The notes under the pieces were generated by a model, which saw only the letters and a program-made list of their open reading frames with translations, was not told the DNA's origin and made no database searches. This document shows positions 52,488-60,882 of a stretch of 64,000 bases of DNA, piece after piece (position 1 is the stretch's first letter; every line of letters starts with the position of its first letter). The DNA comes from Alphaproteobacteria bacterium (GTDB lineage: Bacteria > Pseudomonadota > Alphaproteobacteria > JAVJRE01), in the NCBI GenBank assembly GCA_040218575.1, contig JAVJRE010000007.1, positions 496,001 to 560,000 on the forward strand, read 5' to 3'. A program made the translations under genes and the position numbers.

Positions 52488-53429
52488 CTAGGCCCCGACC
52501 CGGTTAATCAGCGGCTTGCCGTCCCGCCACAGGGCCAGATTCTGCACGAAAATCTCGAAACAGGCGCGCTGCCAGCCGACGAAGATGGCCGCCACATGGG
52601 GCGTCACGATCAGGTTCGGCGCCGTCCACAGCGGACTCTCCGGCGGCAGCGGCTCACGATCGAACACGTCCACCACCGCCCCGCCCAGGTGGCCGGCGGC
52701 CAGCGACTGCACCAGCGCCGCCTCGTCAACGATACCGCCACGGGCAATATGGATCAGATAGGCGCCCGGTTTCATGGCGGCCAGCGCCGCCCCATCGAAC
52801 AGACCGCGCGTCGTCTCATTGAGCGGCGTCAGCACCACCACATAATCGGCCTTCGGCAGCACCGCCTTTAGGTCGGCGATGGCGTGCACCTCGTCCACCG
52901 GCGCCACCGGCTCGGCCCGTGTGCGGACGCCGATCACGGTCATGCCGACACTCTGCGCATAGCGCGCCACGACACGGCCGATCCGGCCAAGGCCGACGAT
53001 CAGCATGGTCTTGCCCAGCGTCGTATGAACATCTTCCTGGCGCCACACATGGTCGGCTTGCTGGCGCAGGAAGGTGTGGTAGCGGAAGTTCAGGCCATAG
53101 ACCGCGCCCAGCACATACTGGCCCATGGCCTCGCCCTGCGAGCCCGCCGAGTTGGTCATGACCATGCGGTCGCGGTCCCATGGCTCCAGATGGTCGAAGC
53201 CCGCCCCCGCCACGTGAATCCACCTGACGCTGTCCAGCCCGGTGATCGCGGCGTGGGGATAGGGCACCCCGGCAAACTTGCAGCTATAGACGACCTCCGG
53301 CTGCGCCGCCGCGGCGGCCGCGGCCAGTCCGTCATAGGTCTGGCAGATGGCGGTGGTATCGCCGGCCAGGTGGTCGGCCATCAGATCCTGATAAAGGTCC
53401 GGCCGGTCGTCGTGAATCAGAACCTTCAT
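52488..53429 (-). CDS. D-2-hydroxyacid dehydrogenase family protein
   Basis: A 313-residue NAD(P)-dependent oxidoreductase. TMLIVGLGRIGRVVARYAQS is the nucleotide loop. The catalytic Arg lies in HIARGGIVDEAALV, Glu in DVFDREPLPPESPLW and His in VTPHVAAIFVGWQ. Members interconvert 2-keto and D-2-hydroxy acids such as glyoxylate and hydroxypyruvate. ATG 53429 gives the family start VLIHDDRPDLYQDLM. It lies 22 bases downstream of the desaturase-like gene and probably shares its transcript. Confidence 0.85.
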   Translation of the reverse strand: MKVLIHDDRPDLYQDLMADHLAGDTTAICQTYDGLAAAAAAAQPEVVYSCKFAGVPYPHAAITGLDSVRWIHVAGAGFDHLEPWDRDRMVMTNSAGSQGEAMGQYVLGAVYGLNFRYHTFLRQQADHVWRQEDVHTTLGKTMLIVGLGRIGRVVARYAQSVGMTVIGVRTRAEPVAPVDEVHAIADLKAVLPKADYVVVLTPLNETTRGLFDGAALAAMKPGAYLIHIARGGIVDEAALVQSLAAGHLGGAVVDVFDREPLPPESPLWTAPNLIVTPHVAAIFVGWQRACFEIFVQNLALWRDGKPLINRVGA

Positions 53430-53451
53430 AGGCCATTCCGCTTTGTCGTGG

Positions 53452-54375
53452 TCATGAGCCGCGGGCGCGCCGCAGCACGTCCGCCGTCGCCGCGCCATAG
53501 CCACGAGCGACAAACTGCAAATGGTCCTTCACCGCGTCATGGGCGCGGCCCAGACGAAAGAACGGCACGGTGGTCATGGCGTGATGCTCCGCATGATAGG
53601 CCATGTTCCAGCCGAGCAACCGCAGCACGGGATTGGTCAGGGTGGTGCGGGTGTTGCGCAGGAAGTTCGGTGACTTGTCACATCCGCCATGCTCCGTCAT
53701 GCGGATCGCCCGCTGCACCGGCTGCCCCAGCAACAGCGGCAAGGCCCAGTAGACCAGGATGGCATCACTCATCAGAGCCACCGATGCGATGATCGCCACC
53801 CCATAGATCGCCAGCATGATGGCGCTGTGGCGAGCCACCCGGCCGCGCCACGACTTCGGGATGAACGCCTCCTCGCTTTTGATGAAGCGGCCGCGAGCCG
53901 TGCGCACCAGGGTCGTCGCCAGTGCCCAGTAATACGGCAGGCCGGTCAGATACCAGAAATAGCCGCCAACACTGTCCGCCGCCGGAATGCGCTCCGGATC
54001 GCGCTCCACGTCCTGGGTAAAGCGATGATGGGCGGAATGCTCCAGCCGGAAGTATGTGGGCTGATCAAAAATCAGTACGCCGGTGATCCAGTTGACGGCG
54101 GTATTGAGCCAGCGGCTCTTGAACGCGGTCATGTGCGCCGCCTCGTGCTGCGGCCCGAACAGGTGCACCAGCACCACCCCATGGACGAACATCGCCGGCC
54201 ATAGCCACAGGCTGTCCCGGCTGGCCCATACCAGGACGCCGCTCAGACCAAGCACCGCGAAATGGCCAGCCAGGAACAACAGCCCCGGACCGTTGCGCAG
54301 CCGCTCCAGCCGGCGCAGGCGCTCCGCCCCCACCAGGGTCTGGATATTGACCGGCGGCGCCGCATCGCTGCTCAT
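53452..54375 (-). CDS. Fatty-acid-desaturase-family membrane di-iron protein
   Basis: A 307-residue membrane protein with about four hydrophobic helices. The histidine boxes that hold two irons are present: HEAAH at 77-81, HSAHH at 113-117, a HG element in MTEHGG near 229 and HAEHH at 261-265. The superfamily includes acyl desaturases, hydroxylases, ketolases and alkane or amine monooxygenases, so desaturation of fatty acids is not certain. The start overlaps the stop of the upstream Nfn-like fusion (ATGA), suggesting that the large flavoprotein supplies its electrons. Confidence 0.83.
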   Translation of the reverse strand: MSSDAAPPVNIQTLVGAERLRRLERLRNGPGLLFLAGHFAVLGLSGVLVWASRDSLWLWPAMFVHGVVLVHLFGPQHEAAHMTAFKSRWLNTAVNWITGVLIFDQPTYFRLEHSAHHRFTQDVERDPERIPAADSVGGYFWYLTGLPYYWALATTLVRTARGRFIKSEEAFIPKSWRGRVARHSAIMLAIYGVAIIASVALMSDAILVYWALPLLLGQPVQRAIRMTEHGGCDKSPNFLRNTRTTLTNPVLRLLGWNMAYHAEHHAMTTVPFFRLGRAHDAVKDHLQFVARGYGAATADVLRRARGS

Positions 54376-57300
54376 GGTCGGCCCTCCTCCCGTAGGTTCA
54401 GCCGCTTGAGGCTGCGATCAATCCACTGTGCCGTCAGCTTTTCCTGGACGCTGTTCTGCCCCAGCCGTTCGTGCAGACAGGAAAAGTCCACCAGGTCCAA
54501 TGGCTGGTCCTGATTAAAGCATGAGAACACTACCGTCTCCTGGCCAGTCGCCGGATCACGATGAATCTGCAGGCACTGCGCACAGATTTCTTTCATCATG
54601 CACTGCATCGGCGAGTTAATGGAACCGATGGCCCGGTGGCCAGGCTTGAGGTGCGGCTTCAGCGCGCCGTGCCGGGCCGTCGCCACGGCCGCCATCATGC
54701 GGTCGGAGCCGATGGCAATAATCCGGTCCACCGCCTGCAACGGTATGCTGGCCTGACCCAGCCGCCCTTCGCCATAGGCCACCATGGCGTCCACGATGTT
54801 GCCGACAAAGGACAGATCGCCCTGGCGCGTCGGCGCAAAGCCCGGCGCATGGTCGCTGCACCACACCACCTGATCGGCCGCCGCCTCGATGCGCTCCACA
54901 TAGTAGCGGTCGGCCATGTTGCGATACCCGGCGAAATAGATGACCCGGCTGCCGGCGGCGCGGAACGCCGCGCCGATAGAGAACAGCACCGCATTGCCGA
55001 GACCGCCGCCGGCCAGCAGCACCGTCTCTTTGGCGGCGATTGTCGTCGGCTCGCCGGTCGGCCCCATCAGCACCACCGGCTCACCCGGTTGCAGGTGGGC
55101 GCAGAGGTCCGATGACCCGCCCATCTCCAGCACGATCACGCCGACCAGCCCGGCCGCCACATCCACCCAGGCGCCGGTCATCGCCAGCCCTTCCATGGCC
55201 AGAACCGTGCCGTCGTCGCGGCGCGCGTGGCTCTCATAGTTCTGCAGGCGAAAGAACTGCCCCGGCCGGAAGGCGCGGGCCGCCGCCGGCGCCCGCACCA
55301 CCACCTCGACGATGGTCGGTGCCAGACGGTTCACCGCATGGACCACGGCGCGCAGATCGCCGTTCAGGCGGGCGAACAGGTCGCTGGCCTGCGGCCCCGG
55401 CGACCCTGCGGCCCCTGCCGTCACCGGCGGCTGTTCGCCCATAACCCGCGTCACCACCGGAAAGCCTTGCTTGGCGCCGCCCATGGCCTTCACCACATTG
55501 CCGGCGAAGGACGGATGCAGATCGCCCCAATAGCTGATGGCGCGGCCGTCATCGCGCCTGTGCAGCAACACCTCAACCGTCGCCGGCTTGGCGTTGCGCT
55601 CCGGCGCCACCGGCTGGCCGGCCCCGTCCACCGCCTGAAAGAAACGCCCCTCCAGGTGATAGAGGCCCGGCTCCTCGCGCGCCAGAACCGTATTGGGCCG
55701 CGTGCCGGCGGCCACCAGAATGGCCCGCGCCGGCAGAGTGATGGCCTCCGGATCCCCGCCCGGCGCCTGGCGGGTGCAGGTCAGCCCCCGGGCGTGGCCC
55801 TGCGCATCGCTGTCCACCGCGATGGGGGTCAGGCCGTCCGCAATAGCGATGCCTTCCTCCAGCGCCAGCCGCACTTCTTCGTGGTTCAGCGTATAGCTCG
55901 GCGCCTCATGCAGGCCGCGGCGATAGGCGATTGTGGCGCCGCCCCAGCCCTGCACCAGCTCGCGCACGCGGGCCGGCCGGCCCTCCTTCGCCGCGGCCGC
56001 ACGCTCGGCCCGCACGGCGCGGCCGTGCGCCAGGAACTCCTCGCCGATCTCCGCTTCTTCGGCGCTCCACGCGGCGCGCACCGCATCCTCGCCGCGCTCG
56101 GCGGTCAGCGTCTCGAAACGGTCCAGGAACTTCTCAACCTGCACCGGGTAATAGGCCATGGCCTCGGTCGCCGTATCCACCGCCGTCAGGCCGCCGCCGA
56201 TCACCACCACCGGCAGCCGCAGTTGCAGATTGGCAATGGAATCCGCGCGCGCCGCGCCGGTCAGTTGCAGCGCCATCAGAAAGTCCGACGCCGCACGCAC
56301 ACCGCGCGCCAGACCGTTCGGCATGTCCAGGATGGTCGGCCGGCCGGCGCCGGCGCAAAGCGCAATATGATCGAAGCCCAGAGCGAAGGCATCCTCGGTG
56401 GTCAGGGTTCCGCCGAACCGCACACCGCCGAACATGGCGAACGGACGGCGGCGCTCCAGGCAAAGCCGGATGATCTTCAGGAAGTTCTTGTCCCAGCGCA
56501 CGGTGATGCCGTATTCCGCCACGCCGCCGAAGCCGGCCATGACGCGGCTGGCCAGCGGTTCGGCCAGCTCCGCCAGGTCGCGCACCGGGCGGAACGGCAC
56601 CCGCGATCCATCCGCCGCCACCCCCGACAGGTCCGCCGCAAGCGGCTCGATCTTCAGGCCGTCCACCGCCACCACCCGGTGGCCGTCGTTAAGAAGGTGG
56701 TGCGCCAGATTGAACCCGGCCGGCCCCAGACCGACCACCAGCACCGTGCGACCGCTCGCCGGGCGCGGCAGCGGCCGCCGCAGATTGAGCGGATTCCAGC
56801 GGGTCAGCAGGCCGTAGATCTCGAACCCCCAGGGCAGGCCCAGCACATCCTTCAGCGTCCGCGTCTCGGCCTGGGGAATGTCCACCGGCGCCTGCTTCTG
56901 ATAGATGCACGACTTCATGCAGTCGTTGCAGATGCGGTGGCCGGTGGCCGCGGCCAGCGGGTTGTCCACCGCAATCATGGCCAGCGCACCGATAGGTACG
57001 CCCTCGCTTTTCAGCCACTGGAACTCGCTGATCTTCTCGCTCAGCGGACAGCCGTTGAGCCGCACCCCATGAGCATTCTCCAGGACCGCGCCGCTGCGCC
57101 GGTCGCGGAGGCCACGCGCGCACGAGTCGCGGCCCTGGTTGTGGCACCAGATGCAGTAGTTGGTCTCGTCCAGCGCATGGGTCAGGTCAAAGCCCGGATC
57201 GGTCAGGCCAAAGCCCTCACGCCGCCGCAGATGACCGTCGGCCAGACGCCACGCGGCGACGTCCGCATCCTGGTCACAGGCGCGCACGGCATCCGGCACC

Positions 57301-57890
57301 AGATCGGACCCGTCCACTTTTTCCGGCACCTGGAACAGCACGCCGTCGCCATGCCGGGCCCGCCCTTCCGGATGAAACAGGGCCCAACCGGCATAGCGGG
57401 TCGCCAGGTCCAGCCGCTCGGTGTGCGCCGCCTCGTCGTCCAGCCAGCCCATGACCGCGCCGGCGAAATCCGGTTCGCCGAAATCCGGCCCCAGCACTGC
57501 CGCCAGTCCCTCCCGCAGGACCGTGCCATCCAGGGTCAGGGCCTCGGCTGGCTTTACCTGGCGCGCGGCGCGGCGCTGCACGAACAGCCGCTTGCACCGG
57601 TAGAGCGGCGCCAGCTCGTGGTGGCGCGCGGCAAGGGCTCCGGCCTCCGCCGTAATGGCGAACAGGCCGGCCAGAAAATCCTCCAGGTGCGGCGCCAGGG
57701 CAATCAGCAGGTCGGATTCCGCCTTGTCATCCAAACTGTCCGGATCGGCCCGGCCGGCCGCCATCTGCGCCGCCAGACCGTCGTCGGCGGCGTTCAGATG
57801 CTCGACAAACAGGGCGTCGATGCGGCCCAGACCCGTATCGTCATATAGATCGGCAAATGCCAGGCCGTGGGCGAGCGTGAGTTCGGACAT
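54372..57890 (-). CDS. 1172-residue iron-sulfur flavoprotein: GltD/NfnB-like plus FNR/NfnA-like fusion
   Basis: A very large fused oxidoreductase. Residues 1-240 are a little-conserved N-terminal domain. Cys246, 249, 257 and 281 (NYCIWCHNQGRDSC...GC) and Cys321, 324 and 328 (CNDCMKSC) look like [4Fe-4S] ligands. A GltD-type FAD/NAD(P)H domain starts TVLVVGLGPAGFNLAHHLL (382-400) with a second site VVVIGGGLTAVDTATEAM. From about residue 870 a ferredoxin-reductase-like domain follows (FRPGQFFRLQNYE, VLLAGGGLGNAVLFSIGAA), ending in a PyrK/NfnA-type [2Fe-2S] motif CMMKEICAQC with a later Cys in VVFSCFN. The layout resembles NfnB and NfnA joined. It is coupled to the desaturase-like gene downstream. 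ATG 57890 begins family-like sequence. Confidence 0.75.
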   Translation of the reverse strand: MSELTLAHGLAFADLYDDTGLGRIDALFVEHLNAADDGLAAQMAAGRADPDSLDDKAESDLLIALAPHLEDFLAGLFAITAEAGALAARHHELAPLYRCKRLFVQRRAARQVKPAEALTLDGTVLREGLAAVLGPDFGEPDFAGAVMGWLDDEAAHTERLDLATRYAGWALFHPEGRARHGDGVLFQVPEKVDGSDLVPDAVRACDQDADVAAWRLADGHLRRREGFGLTDPGFDLTHALDETNYCIWCHNQGRDSCARGLRDRRSGAVLENAHGVRLNGCPLSEKISEFQWLKSEGVPIGALAMIAVDNPLAAATGHRICNDCMKSCIYQKQAPVDIPQAETRTLKDVLGLPWGFEIYGLLTRWNPLNLRRPLPRPASGRTVLVVGLGPAGFNLAHHLLNDGHRVVAVDGLKIEPLAADLSGVAADGSRVPFRPVRDLAELAEPLASRVMAGFGGVAEYGITVRWDKNFLKIIRLCLERRRPFAMFGGVRFGGTLTTEDAFALGFDHIALCAGAGRPTILDMPNGLARGVRAASDFLMALQLTGAARADSIANLQLRLPVVVIGGGLTAVDTATEAMAYYPVQVEKFLDRFETLTAERGEDAVRAAWSAEEAEIGEEFLAHGRAVRAERAAAAKEGRPARVRELVQGWGGATIAYRRGLHEAPSYTLNHEEVRLALEEGIAIADGLTPIAVDSDAQGHARGLTCTRQAPGGDPEAITLPARAILVAAGTRPNTVLAREEPGLYHLEGRFFQAVDGAGQPVAPERNAKPATVEVLLHRRDDGRAISYWGDLHPSFAGNVVKAMGGAKQGFPVVTRVMGEQPPVTAGAAGSPGPQASDLFARLNGDLRAVVHAVNRLAPTIVEVVVRAPAAARAFRPGQFFRLQNYESHARRDDGTVLAMEGLAMTGAWVDVAAGLVGVIVLEMGGSSDLCAHLQPGEPVVLMGPTGEPTTIAAKETVLLAGGGLGNAVLFSIGAAFRAAGSRVIYFAGYRNMADRYYVERIEAAADQVVWCSDHAPGFAPTRQGDLSFVGNIVDAMVAYGEGRLGQASIPLQAVDRIIAIGSDRMMAAVATARHGALKPHLKPGHRAIGSINSPMQCMMKEICAQCLQIHRDPATGQETVVFSCFNQDQPLDLVDFSCLHERLGQNSVQEKLTAQWIDRSLKRLNLREEGRP

Positions 57891-58043
57891 GAGACAGGCG
57901 CTGGCCCCGGCTTGTAAGCGGCGTGCGGCATTCGGCCGGTAAACTATGGCCGGCAAGCGGCCCCGGCAATGCGCGACGGCCGGGATTTTCGCCCTGCCCG
58001 CCCTTGCCTAGAGTGATGCGGCACCCGCTAATCCGAGGCAGCC

Positions 58044-58991
58044 ATGGCCATCGACAGTTATCCGCGCAATCTGACCGGCTATGGCGAACACCCGCCGGAC
58101 CCGCGCTGGCCGGGCGGCGCGCGCATCGCCGTCAATATCGTCATCAACTATGAGGAAGGGGCCGAACGTACCATCCTCAATGGCGACGGCCAGTCGGAAA
58201 CCCGCCTGTCGGACCTCTACAACCCGGCGCCGCGCATAGGCCTGCGCGACCAGAACATGGAATCGGCCTACGACTTCGGCAGCCGGGTCGGCGTCTGGCG
58301 TCTGCTGAAAATCCTCCGCCGCTATGACCTGCCCTACACGGTGTACGCGGTGGGCAGGGCATTGGAACTCAACCCCGCCGTGGCGGAAGCATTCGGCCGG
58401 GGCAATTGCGACATGGTCAATCACTGCTACCGCTGGATTGATCACTCCCTGATGGCGGAAGACACCGAACGCCAGCAGATCGCCCACGGCACCGACGTCA
58501 TTACCCGCACCACCGGCAAGCGGCCGCGCGGCTTCTACGCCGGAATGCCAAGCCCCAACACCCGTCGCCTGATCATGGCGGCAGGCTATGACTATGACAG
58601 CGACGACTACAGCGACGAGATCCCGTTCTGGGTGGACCTCGGCGGCAGCCCCTTCCTCGTCCTGCCGGCCAGCCTCAACAATGGCGACACGCGATTTGCC
58701 CGCGGTCACGGCTTTAATTTTGCCCGCGACTATTTCACCGTCCTCAAGGACACCTTCGACTGGTTCTATGATGAAGCGGACCGTGACCTGGGACCGCGCA
58801 TGATGTCGCTCGGCCTGCATAGCCGGCTGATCGGCCATCCCAGCCGCATCGCCGGACTCACCCGAACCCTTGACTATATGCTGACCAAACCGGACGTGTG
58901 GTTCTGCCGCCGTGAGGAAATCGCCGATCACTGGCGGCGCACTCACCCACCGGCCGGCCGGCCTGCCCATCCGACCGCGACAGGGGGCTGA
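58044..58991 (+). CDS. PuuE-like polysaccharide-deacetylase-fold hydrolase, tandem copy 1
   Basis: A 315-residue NodB-fold protein of the PuuE/allantoinase subgroup. IDSYPRNLTGYGEHPPDPRW and AVNIVINYEEGAERTILNGD match PuuE, with Glu-rich EEGAE in place of the deacetylase Asp pair. CDMVNHCYRWIDHS has N-H-C where PuuE has S-H-G. KRPRGFYAGMPSPNTRRL and GLHSRLIGHPSRIAGL close the active-site side. First of three adjacent paralogues on one transcript; 4 bases separate its stop from the next start. The substrate is unknown, with hydantoin- or ureide-type rings as the family precedent. Confidence 0.82.
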   Translation: MAIDSYPRNLTGYGEHPPDPRWPGGARIAVNIVINYEEGAERTILNGDGQSETRLSDLYNPAPRIGLRDQNMESAYDFGSRVGVWRLLKILRRYDLPYTVYAVGRALELNPAVAEAFGRGNCDMVNHCYRWIDHSLMAEDTERQQIAHGTDVITRTTGKRPRGFYAGMPSPNTRRLIMAAGYDYDSDDYSDEIPFWVDLGGSPFLVLPASLNNGDTRFARGHGFNFARDYFTVLKDTFDWFYDEADRDLGPRMMSLGLHSRLIGHPSRIAGLTRTLDYMLTKPDVWFCRREEIADHWRRTHPPAGRPAHPTATGG

Positions 58992-58995
58992 GCCT

Positions 58996-59913
58996 GTGAC
59001 CATCGATTCCTATCCGCGCGACCTCACCGGCTATGGCGCCAATCCGCCGCGCGATCCCTGGCCCGGCGGCGCGCGCCTCGCGGTCAATATCGTCCTCAAC
59101 TATGAAGAAGGGGCCGAGCGTACCCTCCTCAACGGCGACGGCCAGTCGGAAACCCGCCTCTCCGACATCTACAATCCCGCTCCTCTCATCGGCCGCCGCG
59201 ATCAGAACATGGAATCGGCCTATGAGTATGGCAGCCGGGTCGGTGTGTGGCGGTTGCTGCGCTTGCTGGAATCCCGCGGTGTGCCGTTTACCACCTATGC
59301 GGTGGGCCGTGCGCTGGAGCTCAACCCGGCCGCCGCCGCGGCCCTGGGCGAAGCCGATTGCGACATGGTCAACCACTGCTGGCGATGGCTCGACTATTCA
59401 CTCATGGCCGAGGAGGCGGAACGGGCCGACATCGCCCATGGCACCGACGCCATCGCCCGCCTGACGGGAAAGCGGCCACGCGGCTATTACGCCGGCATGC
59501 CGAGCCCCAACACCCGCCGCCTGGTCATGGACCATGGCGGCTATGACTTCGACTGCGACGCCTATAACGACGATATTCCCTATTGGGTGCGCGTCGGCGA
59601 GCAGCCCTTCCTGGTCATTCCGGGCAACCTCAACAGCGGCGATACCCGCTATGCCCGCGGCCACGGCTTTGACCTGGCCGACGACTTCTACACCTACCTG
59701 AAGGACTCCTTCGACTGGCTCTATGCAGAGGGCGAGGAAACGCCGCGCCTGCTCAGCGTCTTTCTCCACTGCCGGGTCATCGCCCATCCCGGCCGCATCG
59801 CCGGGCTGGCCCGCCTCATCGACTATATGATGAAGCACGACAAGGTGTGGTTCTGCCAGCGCAGCCAGATCGCCGACCACTGGATCGCCAACCATCCGCC
59901 GGACGCCCCGTGA
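58996..59913 (+). CDS. PuuE-like polysaccharide-deacetylase-fold hydrolase, tandem copy 2
   Basis: A 305-residue paralogue of its neighbours, beginning IDSYPRDLTGYGANPPRDPW. It keeps LNYEEGAERTLLNGDGQSET and CDMVNHCWRWLDYS. It differs most in the C-terminal catalytic side: LLSVFLHCRVIAHPGRIAGL, with Cys where the others have Ser, and DFDCDAYNDDIPYW. GTG at 58996 is the start that keeps the 4-base spacing from copy 1; upstream in-frame starts overlap copy 1. Its stop overlaps the start of copy 3 by one base (TGATG). Confidence 0.8.
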   Translation: MTIDSYPRDLTGYGANPPRDPWPGGARLAVNIVLNYEEGAERTLLNGDGQSETRLSDIYNPAPLIGRRDQNMESAYEYGSRVGVWRLLRLLESRGVPFTTYAVGRALELNPAAAAALGEADCDMVNHCWRWLDYSLMAEEAERADIAHGTDAIARLTGKRPRGYYAGMPSPNTRRLVMDHGGYDFDCDAYNDDIPYWVRVGEQPFLVIPGNLNSGDTRYARGHGFDLADDFYTYLKDSFDWLYAEGEETPRLLSVFLHCRVIAHPGRIAGLARLIDYMMKHDKVWFCQRSQIADHWIANHPPDAP

Positions 59914-60839
59914 TGACCATCCACAGCCACGACAACTATCCGCGCAACCTGATCGGCTATGGTGAGCATCCGCCGGACCCGCAATGGCGGGGCGGCGCCC
60001 GTGTGGCGGTCAATATCGTGGTCAATTACGAGGAAGGGGCGGAGCGCACCATCCTCAACGGCGACGGCCAGTCGGAAACCCGCCTGTCGGACCTATACAA
60101 CCCGCAGCCGATGATCGGCCGGCGCGACCAGAACATGGAGTCCTTCTATGACTTCGGCGCGCGCATCGGTGTCTGGCGGCTGCTCAGGATTCTGCGGCGC
60201 TTTGACCTGCCCTTCACGGTCTATGCGGTCGGCCGGGCGCTGGAGCTCAATCCCGTCGTGGCCGCCGCCTTCGGCCAGGCCGATTGCGACATGGTCAATC
60301 ACTGCTGGCGCTGGATTGACCACGCCACCATGGCGGAAGATACGGAGCGCGAGCAGATGGCGCGCGCCACCGACGCCATTACGCGCCTCACCGGCAAACG
60401 GCCGCGTGGCTTCTATGCCGGCCTGCCCAGCCCCAATTCCCGCCGCCTGGCGATGGAGGCTGGCTATGAGTATGACTGCGACGACTATAGCGACGAGATT
60501 CCGTTGTGGGTGACGGTGGCGGGCCGTCCCTTCCTGGTTATTCCCGAGACTCTCAACACCGACGACACGCGCTATTTGCGCGGTGCCGGGTTCAACTTCG
60601 CCGACGACTATTTCACCTGCCTCAGGGATCACTTCGACTGGCTGTATGACGAGGGCGCCCGCGACATGGGGCCTCGCATGATGACCGTCGGCCTGCATAG
60701 CCGGCTGATCGGCCATGCCAGCCGCATCGCCGGCCTGACCCGCCTGCTCGACCACATGACCGCCAGGCCCGATGTCTGGTTCTGCCGCCGCGAACAGATC
60801 GCCGACCACTGGCGAAGGGTCCACCCGCCGGCGGGCTAG
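59913..60839 (+). CDS. PuuE-like polysaccharide-deacetylase-fold hydrolase, tandem copy 3
   Basis: A 308-residue paralogue, beginning IHSHDNYPRNLIGYGEHPPD. It shares NYEEGAERTILNGDGQSETR and CDMVNHCWRWIDHA, and is closer to copy 1 than to copy 2 (GLHSRLIGHASRIAGLTRLL; DDYSDEIPLWV). Start ATG 59913 overlaps the previous stop. Three retained, intact copies with distinct loops suggest different substrates or a hetero-oligomer rather than simple redundancy. It is convergent with the third mttB. Confidence 0.8.
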   Translation: MTIHSHDNYPRNLIGYGEHPPDPQWRGGARVAVNIVVNYEEGAERTILNGDGQSETRLSDLYNPQPMIGRRDQNMESFYDFGARIGVWRLLRILRRFDLPFTVYAVGRALELNPVVAAAFGQADCDMVNHCWRWIDHATMAEDTEREQMARATDAITRLTGKRPRGFYAGLPSPNSRRLAMEAGYEYDCDDYSDEIPLWVTVAGRPFLVIPETLNTDDTRYLRGAGFNFADDYFTCLRDHFDWLYDEGARDMGPRMMTVGLHSRLIGHASRIAGLTRLLDHMTARPDVWFCRREQIADHWRRVHPPAG

Positions 60840-60843
60840 GATC

Positions 60844-60866
60844 CTGGCGGTTCAACCCGCCGCCAG
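60844..60866. terminator. Weak hairpin between convergent hydrolase and mttB3 genes
   Basis: CTGGCGG (60844-60850) and CCGCCAG (60860-60866) form a 7-bp stem with a 9-base loop in the 43-base gap between convergent genes. No U-tract follows on either strand, so it is only a possible bidirectional terminator. Confidence 0.35.
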
Positions 60867-60882
60867 ATTAGGACATCTGCCG

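Noticed and set aside
55227-57848. 873-codon open frame on the plus strand
   Set aside because: Antisense to the 1172-residue flavoprotein fusion, with low-complexity translation and no family resemblance.
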